Source: Rhynchopus sp. YZ270_cl-10 (taxonomy: Eukaryota; Euglenozoa; Diplonemea; Diplonemida; Diplonemidae). From it: 64,000 nt of DNA. Where the stretch lies: positions 868,001 to 932,000 of the forward strand of contig OZ037922.1 in the NCBI GenBank assembly GCA_964035575.1. Direction: 5' to 3'. Made by a program: the position numbers and the translations under genes. The notes beneath the pieces are model-generated. The model did no database searches, had not been told where the DNA came from, and saw nothing but the letters and a program-made list of their open reading frames with translations. This document shows, piece after piece, positions 19,204 through 29,278 of this stretch. Numbering within the stretch: the first letter of the stretch is position 1; each line of letters opens with the position of its first letter.

Positions 19204-21591
19204 ATGAGAAGTGGGGATGTGATCCGCGGATATACCTTGCATGGTAAGATAGGCCAGGGGTCGTTTGGTGGGGTGTATTGCTGTTCATCGTCTTCATCTT
19301 CTTCTTCATCTTCCTCCCCTTCTTCCCCTTCTTCTGCAACCCCATTGGTGATGAAGGTGATTGACGTATCATCGTTTGAGCCACATGAACGAGAGTCCTG
19401 TCTAACTGAAGTAAAGGTACTGGCAGCGCTAGCCCTGCGTGAGTGTCCGTACATTGTAGAGTACGTCACGTCGTTCATAGATGCGGCCTCGTTATGTATG
19501 GTCATGGAATACGCCGAAGGGGGGACGTTACAGCAATTAATCCGAAGTTCTGGAAATGGGTTGCAAAAGACGGTGTTCTGGAAGCTTGCAGGCCAGCTAT
19601 GCATCGCCCTCCACGCTGTTCACAGTGAGCGAATACTGCATCGTGACTTAAAAACCGCGAACGTCTTTTTAACCAGAAACTGTGACATTCGATTAGGCGA
19701 CTTTGGGCTTGCCAGAATTCTGTCGAATCCAGCCTCATTGGCGAAATCTGTTGTTGGCACACCCTTTTATCTTTCCCCAGAGATGTGCGGTGGGGAGGAA
19801 TACTCTCAAAAATCTGATGTATGGGCATTAGGGGTCATTGTGCATGAAATGTGCACAGCACGGCACCCATTTGCTGCGGGAAATCAAGCAGCATTGGTAA
19901 TGCAAATACTACAAAGCGAGTTAAACCCGACAACCCTCCAGGAAATCGAAGCTGGATACGGACCACACGCCCGTCGTGTCATTGTGCAATGCCTGTCTCG
20001 CTCTGTAGCGGTGCGGCCTGAAATGGCAGACATCATTGCGTCTGACGCGCTGTACGATGCAGTGGCAGCGGCGTGCAGTATCACCTCCACTGCGTTATCC
20101 CACGCCGTTTCTCCTAAGAAGCTCTGCACACCATCCACACCTCCAACCGACCCCACACCACGGCTCCCCAAGATGCCAGCAAACACTGAAAGCTACCGCA
20201 ACCGGGTCTGCGATGCAATACGTTGCCACCCTGTAGCGGCATCTGCTAGTATCGTTGTTCCCCCTCCGAAAACACCCTCCCCAACCGATGAACAGAAAGA
20301 CCAAGAAACCACAGAGACCCTTCTAGACGCGAGAGAAAAACCAACTGAAGAACAAAGACAGGGAACGGTACACACTGAGATTGCAAAGGTGGAACAACAA
20401 AGCAAACCATTACCAGACGAAAAGGGGGAACAAATCCAGGCTGCGATGCTGCAAAGGGAAGAACAAAGTCATATCACACCTCTTCACACCCCAGATCAGA
20501 AGGAGCGACGTCAAATAGAGGGGTTACAAAAGGCAGGTCATTGTAGACGTGCCCAGGGTAGAGAAGAGAAGTCAGAGGTTACCGCAGGAACACCAGAGAG
20601 CGCGGTTACAGAAAAGCCTCGTAGTTCTCCGATGGAACGAAATAGGGCAAAGGGATCACCTCAGGCAGAACGGACACAGAAGGACCGGTTGAGACACTCT
20701 CCGGAACAGGGCTGCTCTCCTCTTCTTGCGAGACAGAAGGACAAATCTGAAAAACCCCCTGAGAAGCAGAAGGAAGCCAAACCGTTTTGTTCTCCCAAAG
20801 AAAAGGCGGAAGGTAAACAGTTCTGCTCTCCACAGCGCAGCGCTGCACCTATTGTATCACAGTATTCGAAGGAAGTGGAACAGCAGAGATTACAGCATGG
20901 GTCGGGTTTGCCACCTTCAAGGAGGGTGCGTCGTGGGGCACCTCAAGGAAGCAGGGTGGGGAGAGGAGCGGTGAGGACCCATATGCGTGCAGCAGCGGCA
21001 GCTGCAGCAGCACCCCCCTGTGGAGGCACCCCAGCAGGAAGTGGAGTTGCCGCTTCGAAATATCGCAACAAAAAGGCGAGACAATGTGACATAAATATGG
21101 TACAAAACCTCCCAGAACTTCCAGCAGATATTCCCTTTTCATTCCCGATTTATGAGAATTCGGCCGAAAATTCTGGGGAAAATGACGAAGAGGACACACA
21201 TCGTACAGTATCATGGTGTATCAAAGGGCAAGAAGGGTGCCATGAGATGTCGGGGATAGTCCATTCTGAAGTGGCGGGTGAGGAGGAGGAGGAGGTGATG
21301 CAGTCAGAGGAGGGTGGGGTGGAGGGGCTGTTTTTGCGGAAGGGAGCCCTACAAGGGGAGGTGGCGGCGGTGGTGGCGGAGTTGCGGGAGGTGGGGTGCG
21401 ATCAGGCTATGTTTACCAAGATTGCATCCTCAATGGATGGAACGGAACACACAGAGACTCCATACGATGTGCAAGACTTACCACCAGAGTCTATTCGCAT
21501 CATGCGATTGGTCTACAGAAAACTCCTTCTCGATGCAGAACTCCAAGGGGTGGTTGAAGCTGAAGACGAGCTGGCATGGGATTATACATAA
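19204..21591 (+). CDS. NEK-like Ser/Thr protein kinase, 795 aa
   Basis: The kinase domain fills about residues 10-280. The glycine loop is GQGSFG (17-22), the ATP lysine VMK is K51, the catalytic loop HRDLKTANVFL has D148, and the metal-binding DFG has D166. VGTPFYLSPE is the activation segment and KSDVWALGVI follows. HRDLKTANVFL and GTPFYLSPE are typical of the NIMA-related (NEK) group, which acts in cilia and mitosis. Odd: a run of 11 serines plus prolines sits between the glycine loop and the ATP lysine, in the beta2-beta3 turn. The next 400 residues are Pro/Lys/Glu-rich and disordered, with an alanine run near 600. The tail (about 705-795) is acidic and helical. All key catalytic residues are present, so it should be active. 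Single exon. Confidence 0.92.
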   Translation: MRSGDVIRGYTLHGKIGQGSFGGVYCCSSSSSSSSSSSPSSPSSATPLVMKVIDVSSFEPHERESCLTEVKVLAALALRECPYIVEYVTSFIDAASLCMVMEYAEGGTLQQLIRSSGNGLQKTVFWKLAGQLCIALHAVHSERILHRDLKTANVFLTRNCDIRLGDFGLARILSNPASLAKSVVGTPFYLSPEMCGGEEYSQKSDVWALGVIVHEMCTARHPFAAGNQAALVMQILQSELNPTTLQEIEAGYGPHARRVIVQCLSRSVAVRPEMADIIASDALYDAVAAACSITSTALSHAVSPKKLCTPSTPPTDPTPRLPKMPANTESYRNRVCDAIRCHPVAASASIVVPPPKTPSPTDEQKDQETTETLLDAREKPTEEQRQGTVHTEIAKVEQQSKPLPDEKGEQIQAAMLQREEQSHITPLHTPDQKERRQIEGLQKAGHCRRAQGREEKSEVTAGTPESAVTEKPRSSPMERNRAKGSPQAERTQKDRLRHSPEQGCSPLLARQKDKSEKPPEKQKEAKPFCSPKEKAEGKQFCSPQRSAAPIVSQYSKEVEQQRLQHGSGLPPSRRVRRGAPQGSRVGRGAVRTHMRAAAAAAAAPPCGGTPAGSGVAASKYRNKKARQCDINMVQNLPELPADIPFSFPIYENSAENSGENDEEDTHRTVSWCIKGQEGCHEMSGIVHSEVAGEEEEEVMQSEEGGVEGLFLRKGALQGEVAAVVAELREVGCDQAMFTKIASSMDGTEHTETPYDVQDLPPESIRIMRLVYRKLLLDAELQGVVEAEDELAWDYT

Positions 21592-21756
21592 GAGGAATTG
21601 CGATTTACGTATTTTTTGCTTTTGGAATTTTGTAAAAAAAGAGTCTTATTTCCATAAGAACATTAAAAAAATGTTTTGAAAAGATAATGGAGGCCTCATT
21701 CATCTTTCAGGTTTAGTATTTTGTGGTTTATTTTTTTTTTTTTTATTCGTCTTTTT

Positions 21757-22570
21757 GCGGAGGTCACGTACAATTTCTACAGGGGGCAGTGAAATAAGAA
21801 TGGCATTATTCAACTCACGTGAAATAAAGTTTTGGTCGTAAAATAGCCGTAGCGTGAAAATAAGATGCCTTTATTCGTTTTTTATTTTCACTCGAGCCTT
21901 ATTTCACGCAGAGAAATACGTTGGAGTAGCCGCGAAAACGCACTTTATTCACAGTAATATAAAGCTTTTTTTTGCGTGAAAATAAAGTGAAATAAAATCC
22001 TTTTATTTTCACGCACTGTTTCCGCTCAGAATACACCACTATTTCAGGCCATTTTTGGCTTAAAAAAGTCCAAAAATGAATTATTTTGTGTCAATACAGT
22101 GAATACAGCACGTCTGTGACACACAACGCGGATAAGTCGACCTGTGTGGGCACAGGTGCGACCGGATTCACTGGCGCAAGCTGTGGCGAGTGTGCTGCGG
22201 GCTACATCGGTTACCACAGACGACGTGCACTGCAGCTCGCACAGCAGTGCTGTGATACACAACGTGAACAAGACGGAGTGCTCGTGCACGTGCAACGCTC
22301 GCTTTGCTGGTGCGACGTGCGACGTGAGACGAGTGTGCTGCTGGGTTTGCGGGGTACCCGAATTGCACTGAAGCTGCCCAGCACGCACACTCCATTTGTC
22401 ACCAAAAAAGTGAGATACTATGTGCATAAAAACCACGATTCTGCCTCAGGACTTTTCCAACTTGCTTTTTGGGCCGTCACAAACACCACCGTAGACAAAA
22501 CACGTATATTGTTTCATAACACCTACCCTATTTGACTGCCCCCCTGTAGAAATTGTACTTTGACCTCCGC
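21757..22570. mobile_element. 814-bp inverted-repeat element carrying EGF-like gene fragments
   Basis: The ends GCGGAGGTCA and TGACCTCCGC extend into matching inverted repeats of about 36 bases (left 21757-21792, right 22534-22570) that share ACAATTTCTACAGGGGG. Inside are TTATTTCACG motifs and, at about 22095-22400, a stretch coding for cysteine-rich EGF-like pieces in more than one frame (GFTGASCGECAAGYIGY, KTECSCTCNARFAGATCDV). No transposase is visible, so it is a non-autonomous DNA transposon that has probably picked up part of a host multi-EGF gene. Confidence 0.65.
22095..22400 (+). pseudogene. EGF-like domain gene fragment inside the element
   Basis: The pieces CVGTGATGFTGASCGECAAGY and CSCTCNARFAGATC follow the EGF/laminin-EGF cysteine spacing. 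They lie in different frames and are short, so no working protein is made. TGAAGCTGCCCAGCACGCAC at the end recurs in the TMEM65-gene intron near 33760, which shows that the same source sequence has spread. Confidence 0.5.
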
Positions 22571-22584
22571 AAACGCTGAATAAA

Positions 22585-22741
22585 ATATTGTATTCATGTG
22601 AAATAAGATTCATATTTCACGCTCCCTGGCCTGGAGACACGCGTTTCATAATTTTCACTCGCTACGCTCGTGAAAATTAACCCACTTGTGACTCCAGTCC
22701 GGGAGCGTGAAATAAAGGGAATCTTATTTCACGTGAATAAA
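22585..22741. mobile_element. Palindromic MITE, type with GCTCGCTACGCTCG core
   Basis: Two arms of about 50 bases (ATTCATGTGAAATAAGATTC left, its inverted partner right, each with ATTTCACGCTCC) surround a core TTTTCACTCGCTACGCTCGT. It is followed by GAATAAATAGTTATTTT, the same tail as the related element at 24554-24713. Confidence 0.7.
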
Positions 22742-22837
22742 TAGTTATTTTTGCCTTCCCTCAGGGCAGGAGCTTGGAATATGGGTTTGGGGCAAAATCG
22801 GGTCAAATTCTGTTAAATCGGGTCAGGTCCCGAGCTT

Positions 22838-22862
22838 TTCCGCCTTCGGCGGAAAAGCTCTT
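22838..22862. other. Perfect hairpin with TTCG loop
   Basis: GAGCTTTTCCGCC and GGCGGAAAAGCTC form a 12- to 13-bp stem around TTCG, shaped like a terminator hairpin but without a gene before it. It is one of many small GC hairpins that mark the mobile elements here. Confidence 0.7.
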
Positions 22863-24553
22863 GTGAAGACAAACACATGCAGAATGAGAAGGCGCGTTTC
22901 ACAAAATGGTACACGTTGATGATACACAAGTGTTGCACCATCCCCGCTCGCGTCAGTAACCAAACCCGTTGATGTCCAAGCAAGCGCGTTTTGATTTCGT
23001 CGTCGGTGGCGAGGTTTTGCACTTGGTGGCCTCTATAAAAAACCCGGTACGTGTCTTTGAGAAGGGTGCAGGTGGCGTCGATGACCGGGTGAGAAGCGGT
23101 GGCGGTTACACACTGTATGTTCAGGCAGTGTACCTGACACCACACCCAGATGGAGTGCCAGTTTTTCCAACCGCGTACAAAAAACTGAACGCCCCCTTGT
23201 TTGCCTCGCATAAGGTTGCACCCGTCTGTTGCGATCCCATGTTATTTTGCCCAAAGGTGGGACCTAACGGCTCGGTCGAGTTCGGCATCCCTCTTGGGTT
23301 CGGGTTTGATCGGGGTGGAGCGCGCGTATGAGGGCATTATGGCTTCTTTGAGCTTCGTGCTCGTCGTGATGGGGTCACATAGCAGTTCCTCATCCTTCTC
23401 AGACCCCCTCATGCGACAAGTAGAGTACCCTATTTTTTGATTTTATTCCACTGGGAAATAAAGTATACGAAGGATTTGGCACTTTTAGCGGGATTCTTTT
23501 TAATGATAATTTCACGCAGTTTTTTTATCGCAAATTAAAAACCCGCTCATTGAACTTTATTTCACGCGTTTTTCACTTTTTTTCACTGCAATTCCTTCAG
23601 AGCGGGATTTTATTTTTGTTTTTTTCACGCTAAAACAGGGGTTTTATTTGGCGATAACTTCACGCTAAATTTTGGTACATCCTGCACCACCACCCACGTA
23701 AAAATTGAAAATTTCGAATTTTTTTTTGCACTTTTCCCATTTTTTTTCTGACACATGCAACATGCCGAAGGATGTAAGACGCAAACGGTCCTCCGACAGG
23801 AGATGGACAAGCACTACAGTGGTTTTGCTGAAGGACTAGCATTGTCGACACCGTACGTCCGTGAATGGGACCGCTTTTTAAGGAATTCATTGGCAAGCCT
23901 GACGGTAAGCCCACGGAAGCCGACTTCGTTTCGTACATAGTGTATCTCCGTGACGATCTCACTATCAAGACGAAGGACACACCACCCCCTTTACTTCATT
24001 GTGAGGAAGGTGGTGGCTGGCATGATATTCTGTGATGGGCGGGGATCTTCTGAATGTGTCTCGCTCTTGCACGACAGCCATTTCCCGACCTCCCGCTAGC
24101 ACCCGAGGGGACACTGAGGTGGCGAGAGGTCGGGATGTAGCTTTGTGTACCGTTGAGGCAGCTTTCCAAACCCGACCACACGCTGCGCTACGCGCTATGC
24201 GTACACGTGGTGTGGGCTTTTTAGGCTACATACTGTACGCGCTACACGCAAAATGCCGTTGTTGTGTGTGTAAAAACGTGGGTTGCGTGGTACTGCATGG
24301 GGTCACACGTGCACCACCCTGTGGCTCACACATGGTTCTGCCACCCCAAAAATGCGTATCCCACCCCACATACCAGGGTATGGGCCCAATTCACCAGTTT
24401 TTTGCAGGTTCCCAGCGAGCAAAAGCTAGCGGGAGGGTAATGAGAGCTACCTGGAGGGACACATTCTCGTTAGTTATTGCACAATAAATGAGTCCCGCTA
24501 AAAGTGCCAAATCCTTTCGTATACTTTATTTCCCGTGAAATAAAATTACGTAT

Positions 24554-24713
24554 TCACCTCCTTTTAGCGGATTATTTTGCGATACTTCACTTATTTTTTT
24601 CCCAGGCTCGTGCACTCAATTTGCCTCGCTTCGCTCGGCAAATTAAGTAGCCCTCGCCTGGGAAAAAAATGCGTGAAGTTATCGCAAAATAAAACCCCGC
24701 TAAAAGGAGGTGA
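24554..24713. mobile_element. Palindromic MITE related to 22585-22741
   Basis: Arms of about 55 bases (ATTCACCTCCTTTTAGCGG left, CCGCTAAAAGGAGGTGAAT right) enclose a core with GCCTCGCTTCGCTCGGC. The tail GAATAAATAGTTATTTT is the same as in its relative. Confidence 0.75.
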
Positions 24714-25050
24714 ATAAATAGTTATTTTCCCTCAAAAATCTATAGTTTTTTTTTTTTTTTTTTGCCCTGACCCGTTTTTTTCTATGGGGCCTAAGGAAAT
24801 CGGGTCAATCTGACCCGATTTAACCCCCAAGCTCCTCCCCTGCCTTCCCTCTCAAAAATTCAGTTCCCCCTGCTTCTACATCATTTTCTTTTTGCCATCT
24901 CCTCGTGGAGGCTCCGGTCCATTTGGCGCACCTCGATTGGTAGGATGCGACTGATGTCCAATCTTCACGCATCCGCGTCACACTGTTCTCATGATCAAAT
25001 AAAAACACCACATAGCCCAAATTAGCGACTCAGGGTTCGTGCTCAACAGC

Positions 25051-25296
25051 CTCTCCCATACTGCGAAACGGGCAGAGGACCCAAAACCGGACCCTACATC
25101 ACACAGGATTCGCGTCCCTGTGTTTGCAATGATCCCCGTTCATCTGGCTGAGTGGAAGCGGGGAGTAGCACATATCAGATGTAAACCACGAAATGGATTT
25201 GTAGGACTGCATGGTTGGGGGTCCACCCCCCGGTACAGCCGGTCATCTACCAAAGGTACACTGTTCACAAGAGGGCTTTTGTATTTCAACTCTACT
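25051..25296 (+). repeat. Repeat family A, long copy, upstream of the potassium channel
   Basis: Nearly the same as 4303-4553 over its whole length, the best-matching pair of any dispersed family in the window. It is followed by a T-run and lies about 300 bases before the channel start. Confidence 0.9.
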
Positions 25297-25524
25297 TTCC
25301 TTTTTTTTTTTTTTTTGCACTCTCTCACACCTGCCCTTACCCCCCTATCCAGGTCTCCCTTTAAACACGTTCTGACCACACCAAATGATTCCTTTATAAC
25401 CCGGCTTGGTACAACGACCCCTTCTGAGGGGGTGGGGGAGGGAAAGACGAGGGGGGGTAATTCTTTTTCTCTAATTTCTGCGAAAAAATTCGTGGCGACA
25501 ATCCTGTTCACACAAGCCTTTTGT

Positions 25525-25583
25525 TTGTGCTTTCCGGGGCTGGCATCGTACAGTGGGTTGGTCGGTGCTTGCTTCAATAACTC
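25525..25583 (+). repeat. Repeat family B copy 4, directly before the potassium channel
   Basis: GGGGCTGGCATCGTACAGTG through CTTCAATAACTC. It ends 13 bases before the first ATG of the channel gene. Confidence 0.8.
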
Positions 25584-25595
25584 TATTTTATTGCA

Positions 25596-28500
25596 ATGCA
25601 GCTTGCGATGGATATGTCGTTGAGAACACGGGGTGCTGAAGGGGTCTCAATGTCAAGCATGCACAACACCGAGCATGCGACACGGCAGGATCAGTACTGT
25701 CCTTCCACGATGGGTTCGCTTTATACACACAAACATGCAACGAAGCCAGATACCAGGGGTTTTGCTCACATCGACACAAAATACCGTTTTCGAGAGCACT
25801 TCGCAAAATACGCCACCCTCTGGAACCGTGCAGTGCTGATCTTCTCCCTCATCTCCGCCGGGGTCTACGTGCTGGAGACCTATCTAGAGCAGTCGGAAAC
25901 CCCGTTGTGGTCGTATTTCATCGAAACGTCGATTGCGTTCTTTTTCTCCGCGGATTATGGCCTGCAGTTTTACCTTTGCGACAACAGAGTGGAATACGTA
26001 TTGAAAATTACTTCTGTGTTGGATATTTTGTGTATTTTACCGGTTTTTTTTACGTACGCTTTGGCGGGGCAAGAGTCGCGGGCGCAGCAGTTCATCTTTT
26101 TTTTGCAGTTTCTTAGGGTAGCTAGGTTAATCAGAGTTCTAAGAGGGTACCGCGCGGTGAGTGTGAGCAAGCGGGGGAACCCTGATAATTTGCGGAAACA
26201 GATTAACGTTCTTGCGTACACTGTCATGGCGTTGATCTTCATCACCGCGGCGCTGCTGCATTTGGTAGAGAAATACGGTTCGCTTGCCTTTGTTGGAGAC
26301 GAAGCTGACAACCCACAATTAGTTCATTTCCACGACGCAATCTATTTCGTGGTCATCACGCTGACAACTGTAGGCTACGGTGACATCTCACCTAAAACCA
26401 CAATCGGCCGTTTTCTGGTAATGATCTTTGTCACCTGCTCCTTCATCATCATTCCCAGAGAAACCGGGAAGCTCAGTGAACTCTTTGCGCTCACTTCACA
26501 ATATGCTGGGGGGTTCGTTCCTAAGGGACAAGAAGATTCTACTCATGTCATTGTGTGTGGTCACCTCGACTTTAACAATTTGCGGTCCTTTTTGATGGAG
26601 TTTTTTCATCAGGCGCATGGGCAGCATAAGATGACGGTCCTGCTGTTGTCTCCTTCGCCCCCAACGAAGGCGGTGAAATTGCTGTTTGGGAGAAATGGTC
26701 TGTATGGTGAGAGAGTGATCTTCTTTGAAGGCTCTGCGCTGGACGAAGATGATCTGCAGAGATTGAAATTTCCGAAGGCGTGCGCAATATTCTTTTTGGC
26801 GGATAAACAGTCCTCCGACGTCCATGCGTCAGATTCCGAAACTATAATGCGAATTTTGTCTTGCAAGAATGTGTGCCGTCAGGTGCCAGTATTTGCACAA
26901 ATTTTACTGCAAGAAACGAAGAATCAGGCGATTATAGCGGGGGCCGATTATATAGTGTGTTTGCGCGAGTTGAAAATGCATATTTTGGCAGCTTCTTCGC
27001 TGGTTCGAGGCTTTTCTACGTTGTTTTGCAATCTGTTTCGCAATGAGGATTTCGTGTATGACAAAGAAGGGCATTGGCTGGAGGAGTACTGCCACGGCAT
27101 TTCTTATGAGGTCTATACGTTTGAGTTTCCACCAGCGTTTCATGGTCGCAGCTTTGCGGAGGTCAGCTACTTCATCTTTAAGGAGTGGCAGTCCCTTCTC
27201 TTTGGCGTCCAACGGGTGGATCCGGTTACCAAACAGATCAATGCCTATCTCAACCCGGTTGGCTCCTCTGATTTCATCATAGGCCCTGGAGACAGCGGTT
27301 TTGTCTTTGCAACTGATTCAGAGGTAACCGACATGATTGCACAATTTGATGGGGATTTAGTCACCGCATCTGCTACAGGTCTTTTTAAATGCAGTGCTAT
27401 CGATCATGCACAGCAGGACTCCGATGGTGCAGGGTTTACTGATATAGGTCTCTCGCTCGACGAAAAAGACTGCGAATCTGACAACAGCGACAGCAGTACA
27501 CCGTTCAATTTATACCCCAAAGTGCACACAGCGGATCTACCCCCATTAGTCCCTTTGACCCATTATAGTGAAGAGCGAGGCAGTCAGGATATACCTACCC
27601 AAATAAAGCAGCGAATCAAAACGAGTGTTCCGGATGAGACGAGCGGGCATATTGTCTTGGTGTGCTCGCAGCTGACAATGTTTTTCCATTTTATTTCGCA
27701 GATTCGGACCGATCCGATGCGTAGTAAGACACCTATCTTTGGTTTGATCCCAAAACTTCCACCAAAATCGAGGCTCGAACAACTCCTACAATACGAAGAG
27801 GTGTACATCATGGTCGGGTCTGGGAAGGACCGTGGGGAGATAATACGGTGTGGGTTGCCACGTGCCCGGAGCTTTGTGATTCTTGCCGGAAGCAAACGCG
27901 ATCCGTTCTTCGATGGGGACCAGGTGGCAGAGGAAATGATGACCGACTTCGACGTTGTCACCGTTTATCACACCTATCAAAATGCATGCCCCGCGGAGTC
28001 AATGCCTTTCACTATTGCAGAGCTTTCACAAAAACAGAATTTGAGGTATTTCCCTCCAGAGCACGACCAGAGACTATGCCATATCACGGAGCAAAACGAC
28101 TACATTGCGCCACCTTACGCAGCTGGGAATGTCTATTCTGACGCAGTCATGGATTCACTTCTTTGCCAGGTATTCTATAATACGGAGCTGCTTCGAGTCC
28201 TCGGGTTGTTTCTCGGGTCACGTGAACAGACGAACCCTGGGGACAGTAGTGGCATGCACACAACGTCTCGTTTCCATTTGACGCCGCTCAGGGTAGAGTT
28301 CATTGGGTGGACGTTTGAGAGATTGCTCTCTCATTTATTGTTAGGGAAAATGAAGATATTGCCGATAGGGTTGTATCGTGCGCCGCGTGGCGCAATGTCG
28401 TCTCTTGCCTCTTATGTGCATCTATGCCCGCAGCCGGAAGCGTTGCTCCGAGAAGGTGATTATATTTACGCATTTGCAGAAAAAGACCCCGCTCTATACT

Positions 28501-28697
28501 TCGAACAGATGGGTGGGGCGTCGCAAGATGCAGGAGGTGGAGGAGGAGGAGGTGGTGGAGGGGGGAATCGGACTCAAGGTAAAGAGGGGAATCCGCTAGC
28601 AGGGCGTAACCAATCGGCGTCTGGACTCAAAGCAGCGAGGAAAGCGCGAGACAACGAGGAAGAGGCGAGGAAACAGAGGTTATCTGGAAAGTCGTAA
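25596..28697 (+). CDS. Slo-type potassium channel with two RCK domains, 1033 aa
   Basis: Pore-forming subunit of a large-conductance K+ channel gated by intracellular ions. The first 70 residues are polar. Then come about six membrane segments (about 70-310). The S4-like helix RVARLIRVLRGYRAV is near 172-186 and the selectivity filter TTVGYGD is at 257-263. RCK1 follows (HVIVCGHLDFNNLRSF, about 325 onward) and RCK2 begins near 685 (GHIVLVCSQLTMFFHF). The tail (about 975-1033) has a glycine run and is basic. There is no extra S0 helix, so it could be nearer Slo2/KCNT than BK. An AG at 25601 follows the pyrimidine-rich leader, so the real start may be the fifth-residue ATG at 25608 (MDMSL). Single exon; the length is typical. 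Confidence 0.92.
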   Translation: MQLAMDMSLRTRGAEGVSMSSMHNTEHATRQDQYCPSTMGSLYTHKHATKPDTRGFAHIDTKYRFREHFAKYATLWNRAVLIFSLISAGVYVLETYLEQSETPLWSYFIETSIAFFFSADYGLQFYLCDNRVEYVLKITSVLDILCILPVFFTYALAGQESRAQQFIFFLQFLRVARLIRVLRGYRAVSVSKRGNPDNLRKQINVLAYTVMALIFITAALLHLVEKYGSLAFVGDEADNPQLVHFHDAIYFVVITLTTVGYGDISPKTTIGRFLVMIFVTCSFIIIPRETGKLSELFALTSQYAGGFVPKGQEDSTHVIVCGHLDFNNLRSFLMEFFHQAHGQHKMTVLLLSPSPPTKAVKLLFGRNGLYGERVIFFEGSALDEDDLQRLKFPKACAIFFLADKQSSDVHASDSETIMRILSCKNVCRQVPVFAQILLQETKNQAIIAGADYIVCLRELKMHILAASSLVRGFSTLFCNLFRNEDFVYDKEGHWLEEYCHGISYEVYTFEFPPAFHGRSFAEVSYFIFKEWQSLLFGVQRVDPVTKQINAYLNPVGSSDFIIGPGDSGFVFATDSEVTDMIAQFDGDLVTASATGLFKCSAIDHAQQDSDGAGFTDIGLSLDEKDCESDNSDSSTPFNLYPKVHTADLPPLVPLTHYSEERGSQDIPTQIKQRIKTSVPDETSGHIVLVCSQLTMFFHFISQIRTDPMRSKTPIFGLIPKLPPKSRLEQLLQYEEVYIMVGSGKDRGEIIRCGLPRARSFVILAGSKRDPFFDGDQVAEEMMTDFDVVTVYHTYQNACPAESMPFTIAELSQKQNLRYFPPEHDQRLCHITEQNDYIAPPYAAGNVYSDAVMDSLLCQVFYNTELLRVLGLFLGSREQTNPGDSSGMHTTSRFHLTPLRVEFIGWTFERLLSHLLLGKMKILPIGLYRAPRGAMSSLASYVHLCPQPEALLREGDYIYAFAEKDPALYFEQMGGASQDAGGGGGGGGGGGNRTQGKEGNPLAGRNQSASGLKAARKARDNEEEARKQRLSGKS

Positions 28698-28730
28698 ATC
28701 GATTTTTTGATGTTTTTTTTTTTTTTTTTT

Positions 28731-28918
28731 TGTCACCTCAGTCACCTCAAGGAGGAAAATAGAAACAAAATCATTTTGAAACACACTTTGCGGTTCTGAC
28801 GAACCGCGCTGCAGAAGCCACGCCTCAACCAAAACAGGTCGAGGTGTGCGTTTCATAACCTCTTCTCCCATGGGTTGTATCTTATTTTGTTTTATGAGTG
28901 TTATGTTTCTCTTTTGTG
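28731..28918 (+). repeat. Repeat family D copy 2, after the potassium channel
   Basis: It is the longest copy: it opens GTCACCTCA..., has GAAACACACTTTGCGGTTCT and CCGCGCTGCAGAAGCCACGC, and closes with TGAGTGTTATGTTTCTC. Confidence 0.85.
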
Positions 28919-29278
28919 CATATGCACGGCGGACTCTTTCTGGAAAAGAGCAGATGTATTCCGGAGTTCCGAAAAAAGAAGAGAGTATCAACTCCCGCTA
29001 GGGGTCTCCTATTCAACCTCTTCTTGAGTTTCCTGTTTTTTTCAGAAAAGGTCCACCATGTGTAGGTCTCCACTCACCCTCCCCCTTCCTCTTCGAAGGA
29101 CCCTATTTTTTAGGCCATTAAGTCGCCACCCCTAGTAGTACCCAAAAAAGGGTTAAAAAGGCTTCGTTTTCAAGTATTTCTTTTTTTTACACAAAGAAAA
29201 GACCCAAAAAGACGCCATTTATCTTACAAACTTCTCTCCCCCTTTTTTTGAATGTGTGTACGAGAGGCAGATTTTTTT

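Larger units (their letters stand above)
22757..24850. mobile_element. Cluster of nested inverted-repeat elements with decayed coding remnants
   Basis: The outer edges (GGCAGGAGCTTGG with AAATCGGGTCA near 22770-22830, and their inverted partner near 24785-24835) suggest an element of about 2 kb. Nested in it is a second pair of inverted repeats (23449-23496 and 24488-24532) sharing ATAAAGTATACGAA and GGATTTGGCACTTTTAGCG. Between them, bases about 23760-23990 read in places like the DNA-binding part of a tyrosine recombinase (PYVREWDRF), only weakly and in pieces. 24030-24490 is similar to part of the TMEM65-gene intron (34100-34230). Confidence 0.45.

Noticed and set aside
22838-22862. Bacterial-type terminator hairpin
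   Set aside because: The shape fits, but there is no gene before it and the genome is eukaryotic; it belongs to the mini-hairpin class.
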